Both the position numbers and the translations under genes were made by a program. From Listeria ilorinensis (lineage in GTDB: Bacteria; Bacillota; Bacilli; Lactobacillales; Listeriaceae): a stretch of DNA of 58,032 nucleotides. Shown here piece by piece: positions 1 to 6,743 of this stretch. Location of the stretch: NCBI RefSeq assembly GCF_913566895.1, contig NZ_CAJYCN010000018.1:1-58032 (forward strand), written 5' to 3'. The notes under the pieces are model-generated. The model was given only the letters and a program-made list of their open reading frames with translations. It was not told where the DNA came from and did no database searches. Every line of letters begins with the position of its first letter. Position 1 is the first letter of the stretch.

Positions 1-73
1 GAAGTGGCTAAACGCGGCGGACTGTAAATCCGCTCCTTAGGGTTCAGTGGTTCGAATCCACTTCCCTCCACCA
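1..73 (+). tRNA. tRNA-Tyr (GTA), 5' end cut by the window
   Basis: The anticodon loop carries GTA at 24-26, followed by a T-arm (GGTTCGAATCC) and the 3' half of an acceptor stem ending in an encoded CCA at 71-73. The first several bases lie outside the window. It is the first visible member of a seven-tRNA cluster. Confidence 0.95.
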
Positions 74-76
74 TTT

Positions 77-150
77 AGGGGCATAGTTTAACGGTAGAAC
101 AGAGGTCTCCAAAACCTCCAGTGTGGGTTCGATTCCTACTGCCCCTGCCA
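77..150 (+). tRNA. tRNA-Trp (CCA)
   Basis: Acceptor halves AGGGGCA and TGCCCCT pair at the ends. The anticodon loop contains CCA at 109-111, and a 3' CCA is encoded at 148-150. It follows tRNA-Tyr by 3 bp, so it is co-transcribed. Confidence 0.96.
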
Positions 151-167
151 TGAAAATTTCATATAAC

Positions 168-241
168 GGCGGGTGTGGCGAAGTGGTTAACGCATCGGAT
201 TGTGGTTCCGACATTCGTGGGTTCGATTCCCATCATCCGCC
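168..241 (+). tRNA. tRNA-His (GTG)
   Basis: Acceptor GCGGGTG pairs with CATCCGC. The extra G(-1) typical of tRNA-His is encoded at 168 and faces discriminator C241. The anticodon GTG is at 202-204. No 3' CCA is encoded. Confidence 0.95.
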
Positions 242-262
242 CCTTTTAACATATATTAACGG

Positions 263-334
263 TGGGCCATAGCCAAGCGGTAAGGCAACGGACTTTGACT
301 CCGTCATGCGTTGGTTCGAATCCAGCTGGCCCAG
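263..334 (+). tRNA. tRNA-Gln (TTG)
   Basis: Acceptor TGGGCCA pairs with TGGCCCA. The anticodon TTG is at 295-297 in loop CTTTGAC. The discriminator is G334 and no CCA is encoded. Confidence 0.95.
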
Positions 335-341
335 TTATTAT

Positions 342-413
342 GCGGAAGTAGTTCAGTGGTAGAACATCACCTTGCCAAGGTGGGGGTCGCGGGTTCGAAC
401 CCCGTCTTCCGCT
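342..413 (+). tRNA. tRNA-Gly (GCC)
   Basis: Acceptor GCGGAAG pairs with CTTCCGC. The anticodon GCC is at 374-376 and the T-loop is standard. No 3' CCA is encoded. Confidence 0.95.
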
Positions 414-435
414 TTTCTAAAAAGCAAAGCAACAC

Positions 436-509
<74 letters not shown>

Positions 510-552
510 TTGCTTTTTAGAAAAATAAACGATATAATAATATCGTGATTAT

Positions 553-636
553 GCCGGCGTGGCGGAATTGGCAGACGCGCTGGACTCAAAATCCAGTGAT
601 CTCACGATCGTGCCGGTTCGACCCCGGCCGCCGGTA
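553..636 (+). tRNA. tRNA-Leu (CAA)
   Basis: This is a class II tRNA with a long variable arm. Acceptor GCCGGCG pairs with CGCCGGT, with a terminal G-T wobble. The anticodon CAA is at 587-589. It is the last tRNA of the cluster, and a strong terminator follows within 10 bp. Confidence 0.95.
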
Positions 637-643
637 TCAATGA

Positions 644-680
644 AGCACCAACGTGTATCTTACGTTGGTGCTTTTTGTTT
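644..680 (+). terminator. Terminator of the tRNA operon
   Basis: An 11-bp perfect stem (AGCACCAACGT / ACGTTGGTGCT) with a 7-nt loop is followed by a T-rich tract. It closes the tRNA transcript. Confidence 0.9.
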
Positions 681-1024
681 TAGGAAAGTAGGAGAACTTT
701 ATTTTGTTTCATAAAATTCTTCTATGTGTCTATATTATGTCTTTTAGCTTATCAGAGAAGCTTTTGTTGATTAGGTTTAGAGGGAAGTGGATAAATAATC
801 TATTATACATGGTCATCACAGATAGGCCCCTCCTTGGCTAAAATAGCTGTATTTCCAATATCTGCACGTGAAGTAAATATACAATATTTATGGTAAATTG
901 TTTGCTAAACTCTTCTTCAATCCTAGCTCAGTATTTTCTCTTACTAGTGTTAGGCATTCCAAAATCAGTAATGTCAGATAATTCCCAGCTCACGCTGTTC
1001 CCAAGCATCAATAGCTTCATATTA
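681..1024. other. Non-coding stretch, nothing recognised
   Basis: About 340 bp of AT-rich sequence between the tRNA terminator and the terminator of the minus-strand lipoprotein gene. I see no convincing reading frame with a ribosome binding site, no RNA fold and no repeat. Confidence 0.5.
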
Positions 1025-1076
1025 AAACAACAAAAACGCATCTTATTAGATAGCAATCCCATCCAATAAAATGCGT
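1025..1076 (-). terminator. Terminator downstream of the lipoprotein gene
   Basis: Read on the minus strand, ACGCAT and ATGCGT close a longer imperfect stem built from TTATTGGA and TCTAATAA. The run TTTTGTTGTTTT follows. It sits just past the stop codon of the lipoprotein gene. Confidence 0.7.
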
Positions 1077-1094
1077 AATCAGTTTCTTTATTAG

Positions 1095-2054
1095 TTAATT
1101 CACTACAGTAATCTCTTCGGCAGCAATGCCTGGAATTGTTAGCTCTGCACCTAGGGTAGATGTATAGGAATAATTACCGTAAACCGTTCCGTATACTTCA
1201 ATAATATCATCTTGTACGGCATCGGTTGCGCCAAAATAGATGACTGCTACTGTATCGGTCCAGTAACCGTACTCGCTTTGTGTGATATTTACTCTGAATA
1301 ATGTCATGCCCCCATCTTCCATTGCCTGAATAACTTCACCTTTCAGATAGTAGGGCTCGCCTGCATAAGTATCGGCATTTTTATCCAGCATTTGAAAAGT
1401 GATATCAGTAGCATTTTGCTTGGCTTTTTCTTGGTCGGCTTTTTTTGCATCTTCTAATGCTTTGGCGTTGATTTTTTCTGTGATTTCATCGATTTTTGAT
1501 TGATAGTCGCTTAGAACTAAATAATCGCTTGATGAGATGAAGTCCGAAGCAGCTGTCAGGTCATCTTGGTTTAATGTGCTTTCCGCGGTTGCTAAAAGTT
1601 GATCAGCCTGGCTTTTTGCATCTTCTTGCTTTTTTGTTTCGTTTTGTAAGTATTCTTCATGGCCTTTGGATTTGTTGGTGACGGATACGGTTACTTCTTT
1701 ATCTTCATAACCCAACTTTGTTGCAAGAACTGTGAATGTCTGACTGGATGAGCTGTCATCTACAAATTTTGTAATAGAAAAACTACCATCCTCATTGACA
1801 GTCTGAGGATCTCTGTTTACTGTTAATGTGGCACCTGGATCTGTTTTCCCAGTAATCACTACGTTGCCTTCTTCATCTGTATGAGTTAGAGTCTCATCAA
1901 CTTCTAAGTTAATTGTTTGTTTGACTAGCGTACTATCGGTTGCCTTTTTTTCTTTCTTTTCACTGCTTGAGTCGGAGCTTTCCTCACTTCCGCAGGCGGT
2001 TAGGCCCAGTGTCGTAACACAAGCAATCCCTAAAGCTAATACAATTTTTTTCAT
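1095..2054 (-). CDS. Ig-like/OB-like domain lipoprotein
   Basis: This 319-residue protein has a lipoprotein signal: K-rich start, hydrophobic core and lipobox LTAC, with Cys near residue 21. It should therefore be lipid-anchored on the outer face of the membrane. A Ser/Glu/Lys-rich linker follows. Residues about 45-127 look like a bacterial Ig-type beta-sandwich (pattern GKTDPGATLTVN...DGSF). Residues about 130-215 are charged and helical, probably coiled coil. Residues about 220-319 resemble an OB-like fold, with KGEV and DIIEVYGTVYG patterns. A GGGAGAG ribosome site precedes the ATG. It is monocistronic, with its own terminator at 1025-1076. I recognise no enzyme motif. A cell-envelope binding or stress lipoprotein is possible but unproven. 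Confidence 0.8.
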   Translation of the reverse strand: MKKIVLALGIACVTTLGLTACGSEESSDSSSEKKEKKATDSTLVKQTINLEVDETLTHTDEEGNVVITGKTDPGATLTVNRDPQTVNEDGSFSITKFVDDSSSSQTFTVLATKLGYEDKEVTVSVTNKSKGHEEYLQNETKKQEDAKSQADQLLATAESTLNQDDLTAASDFISSSDYLVLSDYQSKIDEITEKINAKALEDAKKADQEKAKQNATDITFQMLDKNADTYAGEPYYLKGEVIQAMEDGGMTLFRVNITQSEYGYWTDTVAVIYFGATDAVQDDIIEVYGTVYGNYSYTSTLGAELTIPGIAAEEITVVN

Positions 2055-2171
2055 TTTCTACAATCTCTCCCTAGTTTGTTTTATAGTGAATTCTTTTAGT
2101 AAGAATTTGCTAATAGAAGGAATTTTATTTTTTATGAAAATATCTGAATTTCTAATTTGTGATAGTTTGAA

Positions 2172-2471
2172 TCATTTTTGTGAGTTTCGTCTGTTTTCGA
2201 TAAAATGGAGAAGCTCTTTTTCTGTTTCTTCTGTAATTTCATTAAGATGGAAAACAATGATGTCCGGTTTAGTTTTTGAACGGTTAAAAAGGAAATCTAA
2301 AGAAACGTCAAGTATGTCAGCAATTTTTTCTAATTCATAATCGCGGAATGCTCTTTTTCCGCTTTCCGATTTGCTTAATGTGCTGTCATCCATCAGTATT
2401 AATTCAGCAAATTCTTTTTGTGTGTATCCTCTTTCTTTGCGAAGCCTCGCTACTCTCTGGTTGATTTTCAC
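2172..2471 (-). CDS. XRE-family helix-turn-helix regulator
   Basis: A protein of 99 residues whose N-terminal 60 form a Cro/C1-type HTH. The pattern RVARLRKERGYTQKEFAELI is followed by STLSKSESGKR, the recognition helix. The C-terminal 35 residues are acidic and helical, probably for dimerisation. I chose GTG at 2471 because GGCAGGTG lies about 6 nt upstream. An in-frame GTG at 2480 overlaps that ribosome site and would add MFK. The gene stands alone, transcribed towards the lipoprotein gene 117 bp away, without obvious coupling. Its targets are unknown. The divergently placed Crp-like/adhesin operon is one candidate. Confidence 0.85.
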   Translation of the reverse strand: MKINQRVARLRKERGYTQKEFAELILMDDSTLSKSESGKRAFRDYELEKIADILDVSLDFLFNRSKTKPDIIVFHLNEITEETEKELLHFIENRRNSQK

Positions 2472-2945
2472 TTTAAACACCTGCCGAACTCATTATATAA
2501 CAACCTCCCTGAGTCCTGTTGTAAAAAGATGGGAATTCTCTAAAAATGAAAAATATAGGTTTAGATTATTCTGAAATAGAAAAAATAGGGTGAAATAAAG
2601 CGTATTGTCCTTTAAAAAGTTTTTTGCTTTTGATAGGGATAATAAATAAGAATACTTATTGTCTGATTATTTGATAATAAATTTCTTTGAAGATAAATTT
2701 AAAAGTAGATTAGTTTTTGAAATATATGTATAAGATATTTATGAAGTCCGAATGCATGTAAGTATTTCTATAAAAATCTCTTTAATATAGTGATTTAATC
2801 TATATTAAAGAGTGAATTCAGGTTAAAGTTCAAAAAATGTTCACAAAATGCGGAGAAAGGCCGTCCGAAGTAGAACAAATATAATTTGAGAATTTATATA
2901 CTATTCGTGAAACATGTTCTCAGATGTTGATTGAGAGGGATTATG
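2472..2945. other. Intergenic region upstream of the Crp-like regulator
   Basis: About 470 bp of very AT-rich sequence between divergent regulators. It probably holds both promoters, but I could not pick unambiguous -35/-10 pairs. The only structured element I see is a direct repeat at 2828-2845, described separately. No coding frame is convincing. Confidence 0.5.
2828..2845 (-). promoter_or_regulatory. 11-bp-phased direct repeat upstream of the adhesin operon
   Basis: On the minus strand the sequence reads TGTGAA...TTTGAA, with the two half-sites exactly 11 bp apart. One-turn spacing like this is typical of OmpR-family response-regulator sites. Similar 11-bp-phased repeats occur at 23982-23998 and 32242-32258, upstream of two other surface-protein loci. 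No regulator is identified. Confidence 0.35.
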
Positions 2946-3638
2946 ATGCAGTCGATACTTCAACTATTGATGCTGGAACCGGAATTGGCCAAGAAATATT
3001 TGGTGAGTCTTAAGGTGAAAGCGAATCGAAAGGTCCATGAATATCTGCATAGTCGGGACAAGCAGAAAGTGTTGATTGTGAAAAAAGGGATCGTCAAAGT
3101 TGAAGTATGGTATGAAGGGAATTGGCGTCTTAGCAGTTTTTATGGGCCTGATGGGATCATCGGGATGTCCAGTTTTGTGAAACAGCTTCCTTATGTGGAG
3201 GAGATGCAGCACTACCGGGTAATTGGGTTGTCGGATGGCGAAATCGTTTCTGTGGAGGCTGATTTTTTTATTGATCATTTGTATGCTCATCCACACTTTT
3301 TTCAGGAAATTCTTGAGGCAGTGACTTTGCGTTTTTTGGTCAGTCAGTTTATTTACCGGGAACGTCGTGTGGCACTTTCAAAAAGGTTGGCTACGGGTAT
3401 CATTGCGATGATGAATATGACGAACATGAAAGTGATAGGTGGACGGGCCGAGTTTGTACCGGCCTTTACCAAAAGATTGATTGCATCTTTTATTCAAGCT
3501 CATCCATATCGGTTGAATCATGTTTTTAAAAATTGGGAGGAAGCGGGGCTGATTGCATTCGATACGCATTTGATTGTTTTTGATATCAAGCAATTAGAAA
3601 AGGAAACATACCTGAGATTTTCTTCTGAAAATTTATAA
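2946..3638 (+). CDS. Crp/Fnr-family transcriptional regulator
   Basis: A 230-residue protein with a cyclic-nucleotide-binding-type beta-roll at about residues 15-120 (patterns LIVKKGIVKV and FYGPDGIIGM). A long dimerisation helix and a winged-helix DNA-binding domain follow at about 150-220 (PAFTKRLIASFIQAHPYRLN). It has no cysteine, so an Fnr-type iron-sulphur cluster is excluded. ATG at 2946 lies 5 nt after AGAGGGA. ATG 2943 and an upstream TTG at 2931 are alternatives with poorer spacing. The stop is 17 bp before the adhesin gene, so the two are probably one operon and the regulator may control its neighbour. The ligand is unknown. PrfA is the best-known Listeria member of this family, but I see no specific reason to call this PrfA. 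Confidence 0.82.
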   Translation: MQSILQLLMLEPELAKKYLVSLKVKANRKVHEYLHSRDKQKVLIVKKGIVKVEVWYEGNWRLSSFYGPDGIIGMSSFVKQLPYVEEMQHYRVIGLSDGEIVSVEADFFIDHLYAHPHFFQEILEAVTLRFLVSQFIYRERRVALSKRLATGIIAMMNMTNMKVIGGRAEFVPAFTKRLIASFIQAHPYRLNHVFKNWEEAGLIAFDTHLIVFDIKQLEKETYLRFSSENL

Positions 3639-3655
3639 AAAAGAGGTTAGGCATA

Positions 3656-5422
3656 ATGAAGAAAAAACGTTTTGGGTTCATTTTACTTATATGTGTCATT
3701 CTTTTTAGTCAATGGCCTGCGTATCAAACGAAGGCGGCAGAATTTGGATCTCAATTTTTGGATAGTGTGGAACTGCTGGATGAAAATGATCAGCCAAAAG
3801 ATGAATTCGGTTATTATGACAATATCCAAGTGCATTATCAGTTCTCTATTCCAAATGATGAAAATGTAATGGCCGGTGATACAATGACGATTCAGCTTCC
3901 TGAGCAACTGAAACTGTCTGGAAATGTCACGTTTAACGTTTTAGACAGCGAACAGAATGTGGTTGGTCAAGCACAGGCAAATAGAGATACGAATCAATTG
4001 ACTGTGACATTCTCAGATTATATGGAAACGCATGAAAATGTTCACGGGGATCTTTATGTGTGGACGGAGTGGAATCAATCCATCATTCATGGAAATGAGA
4101 CGGTTGACTTGAATTTTCCGCTGGATAAAGGAATGACGGTCGTTCCTGTAATTATCGATGAAGAGCCCCAAATTTCACCCGATGAAAAATTAGCTAAGTG
4201 GGGTTCGGTAGATGTAGATGATCCGACTTTGATCTATTGGACGGTTCGTGTGAATTTTGAGGGGAGTCCGATCGATAACGCGGTATATGAAGATATGATT
4301 GGTGCGGATCAGGAATTGATTCCGGAGAGTATCAAAGTTCAATTGGGGACATATGATCCAGATGGTACTTGGCATGGTGGAGTTTATCTTCCTAGCTCTG
4401 ATATCACTTTGACAGATACCGGGTTTAAAGTTGCTTTTGGAACCCTTACTGGTTCGGCAAAGATCGATTATCGAACAAGGGCAACGGATGGTGGTGCTTC
4501 CAGTCAGTATTACAATAGTGGGATCTTGACAGGCGAAAATATCGTGAACAAACAGACCGCTGTCTATACCCCTTATTCAGGTGGTGGCGGAAGCGGGACA
4601 GGAGACCAATACGCAAATGTTGAATTGACCAAGGTCGATGCAGCTGATCATGAGACAGTTCTTAGCGGTGCAGAGTTTGAATTGCAAAATCAGGCGGGGG
4701 AAACGATTCAGACTGGTCTTGTAACGGATGAAAATGGAAAAATCACGATTGAGAAGCTACCGCTTGGGACTTATCAGTTGGTAGAAGTAGCCGCACCGGA
4801 AGGATATCAGCTCGATACAACGCCTTTAGCATTTACCTTGAAAGCAGGTGATGTTGGGAAGATGGTTTATTTGCAGAAGGAGAATACGAAGGAAGTGCCA
4901 AAACTTGGACAGGTAGAACTGAGGAAATATGATAAGGATGACTCTAGTAAAACCTTGCCGGGTGCAGAGTTTCAACTTGTGGACGGAACAGGGAATGTGC
5001 TTCAGGAGGGAATCTTGACTGATGAGACAGGCTATTTGTATCTTGATCAGCTTCCGTTTGGAGATTATGCATTGATTGAGACAAAAGCGCCAGAAGGATA
5101 TCTTTTAGATAATGAACCGGTTTGTTTTACGATTGATGAAGAGAATTATCAAACGGTTCAATTAGTGGAAAAGGCAAATGAGCGGGTACCGGAAAGTCCG
5201 GTCGTACCTGATGAGCCGATTATTCCTAATGAACCCGTCACACCAGAGACACCAGTTTCTTTCCAAACTGACGATTTCACTACTTTCATAACGACAAGTG
5301 AAAAAGTAAGCCGTACACCAGCGATATTGCCAAAAACAGGCGATCGTGAATCAGATAAATGGCCATTCTTCTTAGGTAGTAGCATGCTTCTTGTCGGCTG
5401 GTGGTTATTCAAACGCAGATAA
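3656..5422 (+). CDS. LPXTG cell-wall-anchored adhesin with two CnaB domains
   Basis: This 588-residue protein has an N-terminal signal peptide (about 1-28, ending TKAA). Residues about 30-310 match fibrinogen/collagen-adhesin-type Ig folds (pattern YDNIQVHYQFSIPNDENV...GDTMTIQLPEQL). Two CnaB/SpaA-type beta-sandwiches follow at about 321-410 and 418-505, each with AEF(E/Q)L and a G-x-Y/Y-A-L-x-E-x-x-APEGY ending. These often carry isopeptide bonds. A Pro-rich spacer leads to LPKTGD near residue 558, a membrane helix and a KRR tail, the sortase A sorting signal. The protein should be covalently linked to peptidoglycan. It is the second gene after the Crp-like regulator. The binding target is not evident. 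Confidence 0.9.
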   Translation: MKKKRFGFILLICVILFSQWPAYQTKAAEFGSQFLDSVELLDENDQPKDEFGYYDNIQVHYQFSIPNDENVMAGDTMTIQLPEQLKLSGNVTFNVLDSEQNVVGQAQANRDTNQLTVTFSDYMETHENVHGDLYVWTEWNQSIIHGNETVDLNFPLDKGMTVVPVIIDEEPQISPDEKLAKWGSVDVDDPTLIYWTVRVNFEGSPIDNAVYEDMIGADQELIPESIKVQLGTYDPDGTWHGGVYLPSSDITLTDTGFKVAFGTLTGSAKIDYRTRATDGGASSQYYNSGILTGENIVNKQTAVYTPYSGGGGSGTGDQYANVELTKVDAADHETVLSGAEFELQNQAGETIQTGLVTDENGKITIEKLPLGTYQLVEVAAPEGYQLDTTPLAFTLKAGDVGKMVYLQKENTKEVPKLGQVELRKYDKDDSSKTLPGAEFQLVDGTGNVLQEGILTDETGYLYLDQLPFGDYALIETKAPEGYLLDNEPVCFTIDEENYQTVQLVEKANERVPESPVVPDEPIIPNEPVTPETPVSFQTDDFTTFITTSEKVSRTPAILPKTGDRESDKWPFFLGSSMLLVGWWLFKRR

Positions 5423-5427
5423 AAAAG

Positions 5428-5467
5428 TAAAAGTCAGATGGCATCCCCTGTCTGGCTTTCGCTTTTT
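5428..5467 (+). terminator. Terminator after the adhesin gene
   Basis: The stem AAAGTCAGA / TCTGGCTTT (one G-T pair) is followed by CGCTTTTT. It lies directly after the adhesin stop codon. Confidence 0.75.
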
Positions 5468-5671
5468 GATGAGCTATGAGTGCTGGGCATTATATTTGAA
5501 GGGAGTTCCTTGAGTCGGGACTTGATGATCTGGTGGATAATGTGGCGGGGAGTTCTGGTGGCAAATTGCGGCAGCCGGGCTTGGAAGAAAATATTTGACC
5601 GGAAGAAGAGAGGGGCTGGTGGTGATTTGGCTGCTCGTAGGCAAACGCCAGGTCAAATTTTAAAAAGACTA

Positions 5672-5700
5672 TTGACAGCGATTTCAAGCAGTGCTAGGAT
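5672..5700 (+). promoter_or_regulatory. Promoter of the licT-bgl operon with overlapping cre site
   Basis: TTGACA (5672-5677), a 17-bp spacer and TAGGAT (5695-5700) form a good sigma-A promoter. The start would fall just before the RAT element. Positions 5672-5687 (TTGACAGCGATTTCAA) match 15 of 16 positions of the Gram-positive cre consensus WTGNAARCGNWWWCAW. CcpA would therefore be expected to repress by covering the -35 element. Confidence 0.7.
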
Positions 5701-5707
5701 ATACATG

Positions 5708-5737
5708 AGGCTTGTTACCGGTAATGCGGGCAATACC
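5708..5737 (+). promoter_or_regulatory. RAT antiterminator site upstream of licT
   Basis: The sequence GGCTTGTTACCGGTAATGCG followed by GGCAATACC is a close match to the ribonucleic antiterminator bound by BglG/LicT/SacT proteins. Its 3' part overlaps the 5' arm of the terminator at 5729-5783, so the two folds are mutually exclusive. Confidence 0.88.
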
Positions 5738-5783
5738 AAAAGTCAGCTTTGCAGCTATTTTTTGGTGTTGCCTCTTTTTATTT
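5729..5783 (+). terminator. Conditional terminator in the licT leader
   Basis: The arms GGCAATACCAAAA and TTTTGGTGTTGCC form a 13-bp stem ahead of CTCTTTTTATTT. The 5' arm shares bases with the RAT element, the arrangement of an attenuator controlled by its own antiterminator. Confidence 0.88.
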
Positions 5784-5804
5784 GCTTCAAAAGGTGGTGG
5801 TGAT

Positions 5805-6641
5805 GTGAAAATTGAGCGGATCTTTAATAATAATATCGTGAGTGCGATCAGTGGTGGGGGAAATGAGCTGCTGCTTCTAGGAAAAGGACTAGGGTTTCGG
5901 TCAAAAGTAGGGGATGTGATCGATCCTACGAAAATCGAGAAAACTTTCGAGCTGAAAGATGAAAAGCTGAATGATCGATTTAAATTGCTTTTGAATGAAA
6001 TCCCACTCTCTATTCTGGAATTGACGGATGATATTGTTCATCTTGTGAAGGAGCGCCTAGCGAAAAATATTAGTGATGTGATCTATATTTCACTTTCCGA
6101 TCATCTGTATTTTACACAAAAACGATTGAAGGAACAGATGGTGATTCAAAATCCGCTATCGTGGGAGGTCAAACGTTTTTATCAAGAGGAATACAAGTTA
6201 GCACGAATTGCGGCGGAAATGGTTGAAAAGGCCTTTCAACTGGAATTGCCTGAAGCAGAAGTGGCGAATATCGCGCTTCATTTCGTGAATGCGGAAGTGA
6301 ATAGCGATATGAATGATGTCACACATATCATGCAGCTGATTCAGGATATAGAATCAATCATCAAATATCACTTCAATGTGGAATTTGATGAGGAAAGTAC
6401 AAGTTACTATCGATTTATGACACATCTGAAGTTCTTCTGTCAGCGGGTGATCATGGCCGAAAAGGTAGAGGAGACGGATGAATTTCTTTATCAGGCATTC
6501 AAAAAGAGTCATCCCGACATCTTCGTTTGTAGCGACAAGATCAGTGCGTTTTTAGAGAAGAATTATCAGTTTACAATGAGCCATTCAGAAAAATTTTATC
6601 TGGGGCTTCATATTGAAAGATTATTAAAAAGAAAAATTTAG
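5805..6641 (+). CDS. licT: BglG/LicT-family PRD transcriptional antiterminator
   Basis: A 278-residue RNA-binding antiterminator. Residues 1-55 are the CAT RNA-binding domain (KIERIFNNNIVSAI...LLLGKGLGF). Two PTS regulation domains follow, with conserved histidines in SDHLYF and ALHFVNAE (PRD1) and in MTHLKFF and LGLHIERL (PRD2). I chose GTG at 5805, 7 nt after AAAGGTGG. The frame stays open upstream through the terminator hairpin, which cannot be coding if the attenuator works. In this family, PTS phosphorylation of PRD1 by the cognate EII inhibits and HPr phosphorylation of PRD2 activates. The protein should act on the RAT sites both upstream of itself and before the PTS gene. Ligand identity (aryl-beta-glucoside) is inferred from the neighbours. 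Confidence 0.92.
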   Translation: MKIERIFNNNIVSAISGGGNELLLLGKGLGFRSKVGDVIDPTKIEKTFELKDEKLNDRFKLLLNEIPLSILELTDDIVHLVKERLAKNISDVIYISLSDHLYFTQKRLKEQMVIQNPLSWEVKRFYQEEYKLARIAAEMVEKAFQLELPEAEVANIALHFVNAEVNSDMNDVTHIMQLIQDIESIIKYHFNVEFDEESTSYYRFMTHLKFFCQRVIMAEKVEETDEFLYQAFKKSHPDIFVCSDKISAFLEKNYQFTMSHSEKFYLGLHIERLLKRKI

Positions 6642-6642
6642 C

Positions 6643-6673
6643 AGGCTTGTTACTGGTTAGGCAGGCAATACCT
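6643..6673 (+). promoter_or_regulatory. Second RAT site, between licT and the PTS gene
   Basis: AGGCTTGTTACTGGTTAGGC followed by AGGCAATACCTG is a second copy of the antiterminator target, slightly degenerate compared with the first. It overlaps the 5' arm of the terminator that follows. Confidence 0.85.
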
Positions 6674-6726
6674 GAATGAAGATGTGCTTATTTTAGAGCG
6701 CTTTTCATTCGGGTTTTTATTTTGGC
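6671..6726 (+). terminator. Conditional terminator before the bgl PTS gene
   Basis: The arms CCTGAATGAA and TTCATTCGGG (one wobble) precede TTTTTATTTT. Because the 5' arm overlaps RAT2, readthrough into the PTS and GH1 genes needs active antiterminator. Confidence 0.85.
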
Positions 6727-6743
6727 TTTAGGAGGATTTGAAC

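Noticed and set aside
2931-3638. PrfA and a PrfA-box-regulated virulence locus
   Set aside because: The protein is a generic Crp/Fnr relative, no TTAACANNTGTTAA palindrome is visible upstream, and no hly, plcA or actA neighbours are present.
5480-5803. Open frame upstream of licT
   Set aside because: It runs through the promoter, RAT and terminator hairpin, and its translation looks like no protein.
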